From the NCBI RefSeq assembly GCF_008180195.1, contig NZ_VTAV01000018.1, positions 1 to 64,000 on the forward strand: DNA of 64,000 nucleotides, read 5' to 3'. The position numbers and the translations under genes are program-made. The notes below the pieces were generated by a model. The model was not told the origin of the DNA and searched no databases. It worked only from the letters and a program-made list of their open reading frames with translations. The stretch comes from Sphingobacterium phlebotomi (GTDB lineage Bacteria; Bacteroidota; Bacteroidia; Sphingobacteriales; Sphingobacteriaceae). Shown piece after piece: positions 17,787 to 26,530 of this stretch; the stretch's first letter is position 1; each line of letters begins with the position of its first letter.

Positions 17787-17918
17787 ATTACGATCTATTA
17801 CGTTAAAATTATTTTATCTAAGTTAATAACGTTCTACAATCATAATTGTTTGCTGCATGTTAATAAATTAAATAAACGATGTGGAAATGTAGTAAAAGAG
17901 CTACGTTGCCAATGCGTT

Positions 17919-18866
17919 TTACTTTATAAATGGAGAAGATAAATTCCGCTGTTTAATATAATAGTCTAGTGTTTTCGCTGCTTGCAATGGTCGGTCGGTA
18001 CTCAATATATCGGCTCCGTTTTCAATATATTCCGCGTAAACCTGTTCGCCTCTCTGTTGCGCTTGACGATCCAAGTTTCCGATGGTGCCCAAAATGCATA
18101 GGATACCGTGCTGATGCAATAGATCGGTGAGGTTTTTGTCACCCTGCGATGTGCCGATAAAAGCAACAAGTCTCGTATCAGGAATATCTAGGTCATTTAA
18201 GCGGATCAAATCTTCTACATTTTTTATAGAAGCCGAAATCATTAAATCTGGTGCGAGGTTATGCACTACTGCCGCTTGATTGGCACTGTAGGTAATGATG
18301 ACAGAATATGCTTCGGACTTTGTTTTCCTGATAGCATCTACCACGAGTCGGTAAGGTACGTTTCTTTTTACATCCAACGTGAAAATAACCTGTCCTATAC
18401 CCCATTGCAATGTCTCTTCCAATGTTGGAATACGGTAGTTGGTTACTGTTCCTGCAGGATCTTTTAATTGCAACTCTTTCAATTCAGCTAATGTGTGTCG
18501 ATTTACTTTTCCCTTTCCAGTTGTAGTGCGGTCTAATGTTTCATCGTGCATTAAAACGAGAACAGAATCTTTGGTGAGTGCAATGTCACACTCGATAATG
18601 GCAGGCATTTTCGAAGCCACGCGCTGAAAAGTTTCGATAGCATTTTCGGGATAGTCTGTATCCGGTCCACCCCGATGTGCGCTCACCAACGGAACCCTAT
18701 TTTCTGAATAGGTGAGGAAACGATACAAGTCCTCAATTCCTTTAAAATTAAATACCTGTCGAGAATTACCCAATCGAACAGTATCCCCTGTGGTGTTGCT
18801 TCTGAAACAGCTACAGAACAACAACAAAAACACAAGAAGCAAATAATGACTATTTATTTTTCGCAT
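17919..18866 (-). CDS. Glycerophosphodiester phosphodiesterase family lipoprotein
   Basis: 315-residue lipoprotein (signal ending LFCSC). The GDPD barrel is recognisable from SAHRGGPDTDYPENAIETF, IECDIALTKDSVLVLMHD and ETLDRTTTGKGKV near residues 62-125, giving both catalytic His and the metal Glu/Asp residues. The family hydrolyses glycerophosphodiesters to glycerol-3-phosphate and an alcohol, here in the periplasm. I use the ATG at 18866, which overlaps the 3' end of the shikimate kinase gene by 17 bases; it is the last gene of the DUF1599-DoxX-aroK run. Confidence 0.9.
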   Translation of the reverse strand: MRKINSHYLLLVFLLLFCSCFRSNTTGDTVRLGNSRQVFNFKGIEDLYRFLTYSENRVPLVSAHRGGPDTDYPENAIETFQRVASKMPAIIECDIALTKDSVLVLMHDETLDRTTTGKGKVNRHTLAELKELQLKDPAGTVTNYRIPTLEETLQWGIGQVIFTLDVKRNVPYRLVVDAIRKTKSEAYSVIITYSANQAAVVHNLAPDLMISASIKNVEDLIRLNDLDIPDTRLVAFIGTSQGDKNLTDLLHQHGILCILGTIGNLDRQAQQRGEQVYAEYIENGADILSTDRPLQAAKTLDYYIKQRNLSSPFIK

Positions 18867-19371
18867 AGGTTTCAATGGATTGGCATATCGTATCTAAGGA
18901 GGTATTTAGTTGGTCAATATGGATATGTGCCTGTTTATAAAAAGGCGCTCTTTCATCGAGTTTTTCTTCAATAAATTGTAGCAGAGCCTCATCACGTAAT
19001 CCTTGGAGAGCTGGGCGGGAAGCAATGTTTGATTGTTGCAAGCGATGATGTAACGCTTTCGGCGTAAGATATAGATAAATAGATATACCATTTTCCAGAA
19101 TCCATTGCATGTTATCAAAAAAACAAGGGCTTCCACCACCTGTCGAGATAACAGCACGTTCCCCTTGTTGCTCTTTGAGTAGCTGACTTTCCAATTCCCG
19201 AAATTTCTGTTCGCCATATTGTGTGAAGTATTCCGGTATCGACATGCCAATACGTTCTACGATTACATGGTCTAAATCAATAAACTTCCGATTTAGATGG
19301 TTAGCCAACTTCTTGCCTAATGTAGTCTTTCCACTACCCATAAAACCGATTAAAAATATAGGCTTGTCCAT
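18850..19371 (-). CDS. aroK: Shikimate kinase
   Basis: 173-residue cytoplasmic kinase that phosphorylates shikimate in aromatic amino acid synthesis. P-loop GFMGSGKTTLG (residues 9-19), shikimate-binding DLDHVI (about 33-38), the GGG motif ISTGGGSPCF (about 75-84) and the lid region SRPALQG are all present. Its ATG shares a base with the stop of the upstream gene (TAATG), so the two are translationally coupled, and its 3' end overlaps the phosphodiesterase gene. No other aro genes are nearby. Confidence 0.95.
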   Translation of the reverse strand: MDKPIFLIGFMGSGKTTLGKKLANHLNRKFIDLDHVIVERIGMSIPEYFTQYGEQKFRELESQLLKEQQGERAVISTGGGSPCFFDNMQWILENGISIYLYLTPKALHHRLQQSNIASRPALQGLRDEALLQFIEEKLDERAPFYKQAHIHIDQLNTSLDTICQSIETYAKNK

Positions 19372-20570
19372 TATTTTGCTAAATAATCTTCTTCCAATTC
19401 TTCTTTTGATGGAAACGTGATTTTCGACCATTTTTTGATGACCGTACCGTTTTGTAATAAGAGTACGCCGGGATTGGAACGTACCATACTTTTAAGTGGA
19501 ACATTATCTGCGTAGAATGTTTCCAGTACCAGATCCATCTCGTCTTGAAGGCCCCTCGCGATTTCTGATGAACTGGAGGTTAACAATATGGCTCGGAGTG
19601 GATAATCGCTTGCCAAATCACGAATCGTCGTGTTAATACGATCCAACGCGATAATGTCTGCTAAGGATAGCTTATCCACATACGTACTCACCACAACAAA
19701 GTTATAATAAGGATTCGTGATGATTTCTTGCGTCACATCACCTCCGTCGGCATCTGATATCAATAGGTCAGGTATAGGAATCTGATAGCCTTTTTTGATA
19801 AGTTTCGATGTAGGTTCACCCGTAACTTCCCAGTTATCATCCTCCCAAATACCATCCATATACTCTTTGTCAGTCACCTTTTTTATTTCCTCTGTTTGTT
19901 GATGCTTGATTTCATAGATGTACTCATATACATCGCCTTCTTCTCCTTCAGGAAGTACCATTAATGCGGGTATATTATTCCCTTCTTTATAGGGAAGGAA
20001 ATCTATAAAAGGGAGGAAATATAGGGTATAGACACCTATCCCAAAAGATAAAAGAATGACCAACGTACTGACTAGGCTTCTTGTAGTCTGATTGGAAATA
20101 ATCGGCTTTATGCGTGTTCTGTACTTGAAGATGACAAGTACGAATGCCAATAGGATAACATCTTTGATAAACGATTGCCAGGGTGTTAGCGGGATGGCAT
20201 CGCCAAAACATCCGCAGGAACTCACGACTTCAAAAAAAGCAGAATAGAACGTCAGGAAGAGAAAAAATACGGTTAACAGCAATAAACCCCAAGCTACTTT
20301 ATTTTTATAGAATCCTAATAACAGGAATACCCCGAGAATGATTTCTAAGCCACAGATAAGGACAGCAAGCCAAGTACTGTAGTCGTTGAGAAAATCCATG
20401 TGGAAAACCAGGAAGTACTCTTCCAATTTATAGCCAAAACCTGTAGGATCGTTGGCTTTGATAAAGCCAGAAAAAATAAAAAGTATACCGACAAATATCC
20501 GGCTAAATCCTAATGCAATATCAATGGTGTTAACATTCTTTTTTCGTGTAGGCGTAAAGTTCGTTTCCAT
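19371..20570 (-). CDS. DoxX/MauE-like membrane protein with thioredoxin-like C-terminal domain (BT_3928-type)
   Basis: 399 residues. The N-terminal half has four to five membrane helices (about 20-195) in the DoxX/MauE pattern, with GILFIFSGFIKANDPTGFGYKLEEYF and a Cys pair in VVSSCGCFGD. The C-terminal 200 residues are soluble and look like a thioredoxin fold (ending NPGVLLLQNGTVIKKW), but carry no CxxC motif. MauE-type proteins are linked to disulfide handling; the role here is not established. The start is the ATG at 20570, 4 bases after the DUF1599 stop; a further upstream frame has no family match. Conserved in this neighbourhood across Bacteroidetes, as far as I recall. Confidence 0.8.
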   Translation of the reverse strand: METNFTPTRKKNVNTIDIALGFSRIFVGILFIFSGFIKANDPTGFGYKLEEYFLVFHMDFLNDYSTWLAVLICGLEIILGVFLLLGFYKNKVAWGLLLLTVFFLFLTFYSAFFEVVSSCGCFGDAIPLTPWQSFIKDVILLAFVLVIFKYRTRIKPIISNQTTRSLVSTLVILLSFGIGVYTLYFLPFIDFLPYKEGNNIPALMVLPEGEEGDVYEYIYEIKHQQTEEIKKVTDKEYMDGIWEDDNWEVTGEPTSKLIKKGYQIPIPDLLISDADGGDVTQEIITNPYYNFVVVSTYVDKLSLADIIALDRINTTIRDLASDYPLRAILLTSSSSEIARGLQDEMDLVLETFYADNVPLKSMVRSNPGVLLLQNGTVIKKWSKITFPSKEELEEDYLAK

Positions 20571-20574
20571 GAGT

Positions 20575-21123
20575 CTATTTTTGTTCGGCAAGGCCTAGTT
20601 TTACAAGTGCAAAAACAGCATAGTTTAGCATGTCTTGGTAATTTGCTTTCAATCCTTCCGATACGAGCGTTTGGCCGTCATTATCTTCAATTTGTTTGAC
20701 CCGATGAATTTTCATCAGAATAAGGTCTGTTAAAGAAGAGATGCGCATTTCTCGCCATGCCTCGCCATAGTCATGATTTTTGGCAAACATCAAGTCACGT
20801 GTTTCGTTTACCTTTTCGGTGTATTGTTTGGCTACGATATCATACGCTAAGTTCTCTTCAGCATCTTCCGATAACTCCAGCTGCATCATGGCGATCACAC
20901 AATAGTTGATAATGCCGATGTATTCTCCTAAAATGTCTTCCCCAACTTTTGAAACTTTTTTTACTTCCAATGTTCGTATGCGTTGTGCTTTAATATAGAT
21001 TTGATCCGTTATGGACCGTGGACGCATGATACGCCAGGCAGTACCATAATCTTTTGTTTTCTTCAGAAATAAATCCTTACAATGTTTTATAACGTTATTA
21101 TACTCGGTATTCGTGTCCGTCAT
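20575..21123 (-). CDS. DUF1599-family protein with two tandem repeats
   Basis: 182-residue soluble protein made of two similar halves. FLKKTKDYGTAWRIMRPRS (about 19-37) aligns with MFAKNHDYGEAWREMRISS (about 112-130), and each is followed by an I-x-x-K-x-x-R-x-x-x-x-E helix. This is the DUF1599 architecture; biochemical function unknown. First gene of a four-gene run. A TATATTTG -7 element lies 18 bases before the ATG. Confidence 0.85.
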   Translation of the reverse strand: MTDTNTEYNNVIKHCKDLFLKKTKDYGTAWRIMRPRSITDQIYIKAQRIRTLEVKKVSKVGEDILGEYIGIINYCVIAMMQLELSEDAEENLAYDIVAKQYTEKVNETRDLMFAKNHDYGEAWREMRISSLTDLILMKIHRVKQIEDNDGQTLVSEGLKANYQDMLNYAVFALVKLGLAEQK

Positions 21124-21141
21124 TGTTGTTCACCTTTTCTA

Positions 21142-21149
21142 CAAATATA
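21142..21149 (-). promoter_or_regulatory. -7 element for the DUF1599-DoxX-aroK-GDPD run
   Basis: TATATTTG on the minus strand matches TAnnTTTG. The -33 region lacks a TTTG at the usual distance. Confidence 0.5.
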
Positions 21150-21280
21150 ATTAGAATATGTTTAAAGGGTAGGTCATAAATAGGTACAATTTGCCATAAC
21201 CGAAAAATAATTCCGTTCTTTGAAGTAAGAAATCAAATGGAAGAACGAAATTTATAGAGGTGAAAATAGAAAATAATTAG

Positions 21281-22078
21281 ATGGAGATATTTAAACCAGA
21301 GATACGTGATGTCCGTATTATACGTTATGTTCAGCCTTTTCGGGAAGGAGGATCGCTGCCTGCTTTGGTGGATGCGGACGATGGGTTTAGTTATGTCATT
21401 AAGTTTCGTGGCGCAGGACAGGGGAAAAAGGCATTGGTAGCGGAGCTGATCGGAGGTGAGCTTTGTCGCTTCTTGGGGCTTCGCATGCCCGAATTGGTAT
21501 TTGCAGAACTTGACGAATCTTTTGCACGGATGGAACCGGATGAGGAAATACAGGATCTGTTACGTTTTTCCGTTGGGAAAAATCTAGGTGTGCATTTTTT
21601 GAACGGTGCGATTACGTTTGATTCGAATGTGGATGAGATAAGTGCAGAAGAAGCTTCCAAGATTGTCTGGTTGGATGCACTACTTATGAACGTAGACCGT
21701 ACTGTTCGAAATACCAATATGTTGATATGGCATAAAGAACTCTGGTTGATAGACCACGGTGCATCTCTTTATTTCCACCATGCATGGGATAACTGGGAAG
21801 AGCAGTTGGCAAAACCGTTTATACAAATAAAGGACCACGTACTGCTGAAGCTTGCGTCAAAGGTCGAAGAGGTGGATGCACAGTACCAACCGCTTTTTAC
21901 GGAGGAAAATTTGTGGAATATCTTGCAGATTGTTCCCGATGAATGGTTGGTCGATGAGCATAGGCCATTGCGTGCGGACGACGCCCGTCGAGTATATCTA
22001 TCTTTTTTATTGGGAAGATTGTCCCATTCGAAAAACTTTATAAAACAGATACAGCATGAGCGAGAGAACACTATATGA
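21281..22078 (+). CDS. HipA-like kinase (HipA_2 type)
   Basis: 265-residue protein resembling the short HipA-like kinase family. Kinase features are visible: GAGQGKKALVAELIGGEL (about 46-63) where the ATP-binding loop is expected, the catalytic-loop pattern LDALLMNVDRTVRNTNML (about 130-147) and the metal-binding LIDHGASLYF (about 155-164, where HipA has a DFG-like Asp). No HipB-type antitoxin gene is adjacent. The next gene overlaps it by 23 bases and encodes a DUF3037 protein, a pairing I recognise from other genomes. Substrate and role are unknown. Confidence 0.8.
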   Translation: MEIFKPEIRDVRIIRYVQPFREGGSLPALVDADDGFSYVIKFRGAGQGKKALVAELIGGELCRFLGLRMPELVFAELDESFARMEPDEEIQDLLRFSVGKNLGVHFLNGAITFDSNVDEISAEEASKIVWLDALLMNVDRTVRNTNMLIWHKELWLIDHGASLYFHHAWDNWEEQLAKPFIQIKDHVLLKLASKVEEVDAQYQPLFTEENLWNILQIVPDEWLVDEHRPLRADDARRVYLSFLLGRLSHSKNFIKQIQHERENTI

Positions 22079-22439
22079 GTATGCCATCATACGCGTAGTG
22101 CCTCGCGTGGAACGGGATGAATTTATCAATGTGGGTGTTGCGCTTTATTGTAGGAAACAACGTTATGCGCAAGTCAAGATTTACGTAGACGAAGCTAAAT
22201 GTAGCATGCTTGATCCAGCTATTGATTTGGAGCTTATCGCCAAGCATCTGGATTCTTTTCAACGTATTTGTGTTGGAGATAAAGGAGGTGGGAAATTAGC
22301 TATGTTAGAACAAGCAGAACGTTTTCGTTGGCTGACAGCTAAACGAAGTACTATTATACAGTGTTCGGTTGTGCATCCCGGTTTATGCATTTCTGCAGAA
22401 GATACCCATCAGGAACTATTTGAAAAATTAGTACTATAG
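22056..22439 (+). CDS. DUF3037 domain protein
   Basis: 127 residues beginning TLYEYAIIRVVPRVERDEFINVGV, the DUF3037 signature. A single small alpha/beta domain with no signal peptide. It overlaps the upstream HipA-like kinase gene by 23 bases, so the two are cotranscribed and probably act together. Function unknown; it could be the partner or regulator of the kinase (inference from the pairing only). Confidence 0.82.
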   Translation: MSERTLYEYAIIRVVPRVERDEFINVGVALYCRKQRYAQVKIYVDEAKCSMLDPAIDLELIAKHLDSFQRICVGDKGGGKLAMLEQAERFRWLTAKRSTIIQCSVVHPGLCISAEDTHQELFEKLVL

Positions 22440-22499
22440 AAGGCGTAGTTTTTTAAAAGGAATCTTAAATTTGGAGAAACACTAAACCTTTTACATAGA

Positions 22500-23309
22500 A
22501 TGGAAGAATTTTATCGACATATATATCAAAAACAAATGGAAGTCCAGGACATGCCGAGCAATGCCCGTATAGCGGATTGGGCGATGCATGTACTCCATTT
22601 GCTCTTTCCGGAACGACAATCATCTCATTTTCAACACGTGGATGATGTGCGTAAAGCTTTTGAAGAAGCCGAAGAAGAATTGTTGGAATTGTTGATGAAG
22701 ACAAAAGCATGTTCGCATTGCGACAACAAACTGATTGCACGCCGCTTTTTAGAAGAACTCCCAGCTATTTACGACGTCATGCTTACGGATGCGCAAGCCA
22801 TTATGGATGGCGACCCTGCGGCACGGAGTCTACGGGAAGTCATACGTACATATCCCGGTTTTACCGCTATATGTGTTTACCGCTTGGCACATCAGCTTTG
22901 GAAATCAAATGTGCCGCTTATCCCTCGTATATTGACCGAGCATGCACATTCTAAAACAGGAATTGACATTCATCCGGGCGCACGAATAGGCCGATACTTA
23001 TATATTGATCATGGAACCGGACTCGTGATAGGGGAAACCTGTATCATCGGAGACCATGTCAAGCTATATCAAGGGGTAACACTTGGCGCGTTGAGTGTAG
23101 AGAAAAATATGGTTGACACCCAACGTCATCCCATTATTGAGGATCATGTGATTATTTATGCAGGTGCTACGATTTTAGGAGGACAAACCGTAATCGGTCA
23201 TCATTCTGTTATTGGTGGAAATGTGTGGTTAACTTCGAGTGTAGATCCTTATACCACAGTTTACCATCAGCCTAATTCTAAATTTATTGACTCAAAACCT
23301 ATCGTATAA
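22500..23309 (+). CDS. cysE: Serine O-acetyltransferase
   Basis: 269 residues. A helical N-terminal part (about 1-150; DPAARSLREVIRTYPGFTAI) precedes a left-handed hexapeptide-repeat domain (about 155-265) with TGIDIHPGARIGRYLYIDHG, the catalytic His region HGTGLVIGET and LYQGVTLGAL. Acetylates serine with acetyl-CoA in cysteine synthesis; of the EpsC subtype. The stop shares a base with the cysM ATG (TAATG), so the cysteine pathway pair is translationally coupled. Confidence 0.93.
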   Translation: MEEFYRHIYQKQMEVQDMPSNARIADWAMHVLHLLFPERQSSHFQHVDDVRKAFEEAEEELLELLMKTKACSHCDNKLIARRFLEELPAIYDVMLTDAQAIMDGDPAARSLREVIRTYPGFTAICVYRLAHQLWKSNVPLIPRILTEHAHSKTGIDIHPGARIGRYLYIDHGTGLVIGETCIIGDHVKLYQGVTLGALSVEKNMVDTQRHPIIEDHVIIYAGATILGGQTVIGHHSVIGGNVWLTSSVDPYTTVYHQPNSKFIDSKPIV

Positions 23310-24181
23310 TGGGAAAATTGATAGATGCCATCGGCAACACACCTCTTGTGGAAATCACATCCTTTCGTGATAATCCTAAGGTTAAGATTTTTGCCAAAAT
23401 GGAAGGGAATAATCCAGCAGGCTCCGTGAAGGACAGAGCTGCACTGAATATGATTCGTTCGGCACTGGAAAGAGGGGAGATCACAAAAGAATCTCGATTG
23501 ATTGAGGCAACTTCCGGTAATACCGGTATTGCCTTGGCAATGATTGCAGGCTTGTACGGTCTGGAACTGGAATTGGTTATGCCATCTACGTCTACACGCG
23601 AGCGGACATTAACGATGGAAGCCTATGGCGCCAAAGTAACGCTATTGGACAATATGGAAACCTGTCGCGATTATGCAGAAGAAAAAGCAGCTTCGGGAGA
23701 TTACTATATTTTAAATCAGTTTGCCAATCCAGATAATTATAAAGCCCATATCAAGTCGACGGGACCGGAAATCTGGCGCGATACCGAAGGGAAGATCACA
23801 CACTTTGTGAGTGCTATGGGGACAACAGGTACGATTATGGGATGCTCGATGTTCTTAAAAGATAAAAATCCATCTATTCAGATTGTCGGTTGTCAGCCAA
23901 CGGAAGAATCTTCCATACCCGGAATCCGTCGGTGGCCCGCGGCGTATCTCCCTAAAATATTTGATGCTTCGCGCGTGGATCGCGTGATTGATATTGCCCA
24001 ACAAGATGCTGTTAAAAGAACAAGGGAGTTGGTTAGGCAAGAAGGAATTTTTGCGGGTATGAGTACCGGAGGCGCATTTCATGCAGCACTACAGGTAGCG
24101 AATGAAATCGATGAAGGTATCCTAGTTTTCGTAGCCTGCGATCGTGGAGACCGTTATTTAAGCTCGGATTTGTTTGGGTAG
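23309..24181 (+). CDS. cysM: Cysteine synthase B (O-acetylserine sulfhydrylase)
   Basis: 290-residue PLP enzyme that makes cysteine from O-acetylserine and sulfide (or thiosulfate). IGNTPLVEI (about 8-16), the PLP lysine in NPAGSVKDRAALNM (about 34-47), substrate loop EATSGNTGIALAMIAG (about 65-80) and the phosphate-binding GTTGTIMGC (about 170-178) are all present. The shorter length and CRDYAEEKAASGDYYILNQFANPDN match CysM better than CysK. Paired with cysE upstream. Confidence 0.93.
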   Translation: MGKLIDAIGNTPLVEITSFRDNPKVKIFAKMEGNNPAGSVKDRAALNMIRSALERGEITKESRLIEATSGNTGIALAMIAGLYGLELELVMPSTSTRERTLTMEAYGAKVTLLDNMETCRDYAEEKAASGDYYILNQFANPDNYKAHIKSTGPEIWRDTEGKITHFVSAMGTTGTIMGCSMFLKDKNPSIQIVGCQPTEESSIPGIRRWPAAYLPKIFDASRVDRVIDIAQQDAVKRTRELVRQEGIFAGMSTGGAFHAALQVANEIDEGILVFVACDRGDRYLSSDLFG

Positions 24182-24185
24182 ATTT

Positions 24186-24212
24186 TCAGCCCCCGTATTA
24201 AACCGCGGGCTG
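24186..24212. terminator. Putative terminator between convergent genes
   Basis: Stem 24186-24195 / 24203-24212 (TCAGCCCCCG and near-complement, one mismatch), 7-base loop. No strong T-run on either side, hence modest confidence. Confidence 0.45.
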
Positions 24213-24223
24213 AGAAGTCTCCT

Positions 24224-24919
24224 TTACTTATTATCTCTACTCCAAATTTCGTAGATAGGGTCGCCTTTAGAACTCAATCCACTATGATGCCAGGCTCCAT
24301 CTTTCAACGCACCATCGAAGTTTAATTCTGCACCGATACGCGAACTGTCCCGAGAGAAAAATAAGATATGCTCACTGTATTTACCATCAGTAAACGTATA
24401 ATGTCCCCCGCCTGTACCGGAGAAAGTCTTCGCTCCTGGGTCTATAGCCATCCATTGGAAATAACCATCCACTAAGAGCTTAATAGTTTTGCGGGTGCCA
24501 CTTTGGTGTATTTGGACGACGTCGTTCCCTTGTTTCCGTCCGGTTATCCGCCATAACCCGTCCAGATCCTGGGTTTTAGCCGCTTCCTTTTTCCATGCCT
24601 GTCCAGATTGCTCTAACAACCCGTCAGCATTTGCTGTCAAAGCGAAGCTTTTTGTTTGCCCAATAGTATTCGCATGAATGTCGTTGTATTCAACTTGAAC
24701 GTTTAGCGATCCATCCTGATAGGTGTAAGGACCACCAAAGGTCGATACGTAGGCATTGTCTTTATAGGTGGTTTGAGAGGAGTAACCGTCAATAAACATC
24801 CAAACGATATTGATATCGCCTTTTTTTGTCGTATATACACCTTTAAGATCTGGAACTGTTTGTGCCATAATCAGTGTAGCGATAAACATTAAAACAGTTG
24901 ATAAAATTAACTTCTTCAT
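24224..24919 (-). CDS. Secreted protein with two lipocalin-like repeats, function unknown
   Basis: 231 residues with a signal peptide (MKKLILSTVLMFIATLIMAQ). The mature part seems to be two related beta domains: LKGVYTTKKGD...VWMFIDGYSSQTTY...GGPYTYQDGSLNVQVEY and LDGLWRITGRKQGND...LLVDGYFQWMAI...GGHYTFTDGKYSEHILF. Each has a leading L-x-G-x-W/Y strand and a Y-T-x-x-D-G motif. The start is the ATG at 24919; the frame is open seven codons further without signal character. Not assigned to a pathway. Confidence 0.7.
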   Translation of the reverse strand: MKKLILSTVLMFIATLIMAQTVPDLKGVYTTKKGDINIVWMFIDGYSSQTTYKDNAYVSTFGGPYTYQDGSLNVQVEYNDIHANTIGQTKSFALTANADGLLEQSGQAWKKEAAKTQDLDGLWRITGRKQGNDVVQIHQSGTRKTIKLLVDGYFQWMAIDPGAKTFSGTGGGHYTFTDGKYSEHILFFSRDSSRIGAELNFDGALKDGAWHHSGLSSKGDPIYEIWSRDNK

Positions 24920-25010
24920 GATATGTCTATGTTGGTTCAATATAAAAATAACAAATTATGCCAAAACATGTTTTTTTTCTTTCGATTTTCGATTTCCATC
25001 ACACAAATTA

Positions 25011-25018
25011 TACCTTTG
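25011..25018 (+). promoter_or_regulatory. -7 element for the DUF3943 gene
   Basis: TACCTTTG matches TAnnTTTG. It lies only 10 bases before the ATG, so the transcript would have a very short leader; this supports beginning the gene at 25029 rather than further upstream. Confidence 0.5.
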
Positions 25019-25028
25019 TGGGTTTAAG

Positions 25029-26513
25029 ATGATAATGAGATTACTACACGCTTGTTTTTTGTTTGTGATGTTATTCCTGTGTGGTATCCCTGCAGAAGCG
25101 CAGCACTTTGGAACGGTGCACGAAATCGATACAACATTCCAGTTGTTGGATACGACCCGCCAGGCGCGCTGGAGGACGTTGGATCAGCAAGATTCCTTAC
25201 CTCATTTTGCCCGTACAACACAAGAGCCAAAAAGAGAAAAGAAATTTTGGAGAGCAGGTACCGAATGGTTTTTAGCGCAAGCCTTTCCTGCGACTTTCAA
25301 CCGGTTTATTACGAAAGATCCCTATTCCTACATTAGCTTTAAAAATTTTATCAACCATCAGCGATTCTCCGCATGGGATTGGGATGACAACCAGTTTACG
25401 ACTAACCATTTAGATCATCCTTATCATGGGCAGCTTTATTTTAATGCATTCAGAAGTAATGGCTATAACTTTTATCAGTCCAGTATCGCTACGTTTGCGG
25501 GGAGCTATATTTGGGAAACCGGTGGGGAAACGCAGGCACCCTCTATTAATGACTTAGTAAATACGACATATGGTGGGATTATTCTGGGGGAAATGACACA
25601 CCGGATTGCCCGTCATATTTTGGGCAGAGGTAGTAGGCATGCCCATTTAAGAACTTCGAATGAAATAGGTGCATTTTTTGTTAATCCGGTGAACGGTTTA
25701 AACCGTCTGTTAGATGGCAAATGGGGCAAGGTTGACGAATACAATGCCGCCGATTCTTCCACGATATGGGCAGAAGTTAATATAGGCGTGCGTCGATTCG
25801 ATGCACGTGAGGGCGATGTTTTGGAGAAAGGGAAGAATGGATCGTATGGAAGACTTCGGCTATGGTATAGTAATGGTCCCGAAAACATCAAACGTCCATT
25901 TGACCAGTTTTACGTAAACCTGGAGTTTGGAAAAGGAGATAGTACATTTATTAATGCGGTCAACGTCCATGCACTTTTGTATGGTAATAAGTTCTTCAAA
26001 ACCAAGCGTGGCGAACATTATGGCGTATTGAGTGCTAACTACGACTTTTATAACAATGATGCGTTTTTCTACGGAGCACAGAATTTGATGTACAACTGGA
26101 ACTCCGAATTCCGTTATAAAAAAAGAAACCGTCTAAATATGAGTTTGGGCGTAGGAGCTATTTTGTTGGCAGGTGTGCCAGATCCCTATTTGTTATATGG
26201 TGCGAGCCGGAATTACAATTATGGTTCGGGAGCGGGGTATCGCTACCATGCCGAATTAAGTGTGCTCAATCGCTTGCTTATTACAGGAGACTATAACGGT
26301 GGTGTCTTTTTCACCATTAGTGGGAACGAATCGTATTACATTCTGCATGCGGGAACATTGGAAGCCAATTTACGCATCATCAAGAACTTCTCCTTAAATG
26401 TAAGCTCCGGCTATTTCGCGTTAGAAGGACATTTTGAGGAAGAGCGATATCCCGACTTCAACCGAAGTTTTCCCTTTGGACGATTATCCATTGGATATAA
26501 TGTCAGGTTTTAG
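25029..26513 (+). CDS. DUF3943 outer-membrane-type protein
   Basis: 494 residues. A signal peptide (MIMRLLHACFLFVMLFLCGI, cut near PAEAQ) is followed by a DUF3943 region (about 110-210; FNFNHQR-type pattern, HPYHGQLYFNAFRSNGYNF and WETGGETQAPSINDL). The rest has repeated beta strands and ends YNVRF, fitting a barrel inserted in the outer membrane. The open frame extends 73 codons further upstream, but that part overlaps the promoter and the divergent gene and lacks a signal, so I reject it. Function unknown. Confidence 0.8.
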   Translation: MIMRLLHACFLFVMLFLCGIPAEAQHFGTVHEIDTTFQLLDTTRQARWRTLDQQDSLPHFARTTQEPKREKKFWRAGTEWFLAQAFPATFNRFITKDPYSYISFKNFINHQRFSAWDWDDNQFTTNHLDHPYHGQLYFNAFRSNGYNFYQSSIATFAGSYIWETGGETQAPSINDLVNTTYGGIILGEMTHRIARHILGRGSRHAHLRTSNEIGAFFVNPVNGLNRLLDGKWGKVDEYNAADSSTIWAEVNIGVRRFDAREGDVLEKGKNGSYGRLRLWYSNGPENIKRPFDQFYVNLEFGKGDSTFINAVNVHALLYGNKFFKTKRGEHYGVLSANYDFYNNDAFFYGAQNLMYNWNSEFRYKKRNRLNMSLGVGAILLAGVPDPYLLYGASRNYNYGSGAGYRYHAELSVLNRLLITGDYNGGVFFTISGNESYYILHAGTLEANLRIIKNFSLNVSSGYFALEGHFEEERYPDFNRSFPFGRLSIGYNVRF

Positions 26514-26530
26514 TTTTGAAAAATTACGAG

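Noticed and set aside
21281..22439. Classical HipBA toxin-antitoxin
   Set aside because: No HipB-like helix-turn-helix protein is encoded; the partner is DUF3037, so the classical label would mislead.
24810..25028. N-terminal extension of the DUF3943 reading frame
   Set aside because: It overlaps the divergent gene and the TACCTTTG promoter element, and a proper signal peptide starts at 25029.
25052..25336. Two overlapping short frames inside the DUF3943 gene
   Set aside because: Alternative-frame shadows without start signals or known motifs.
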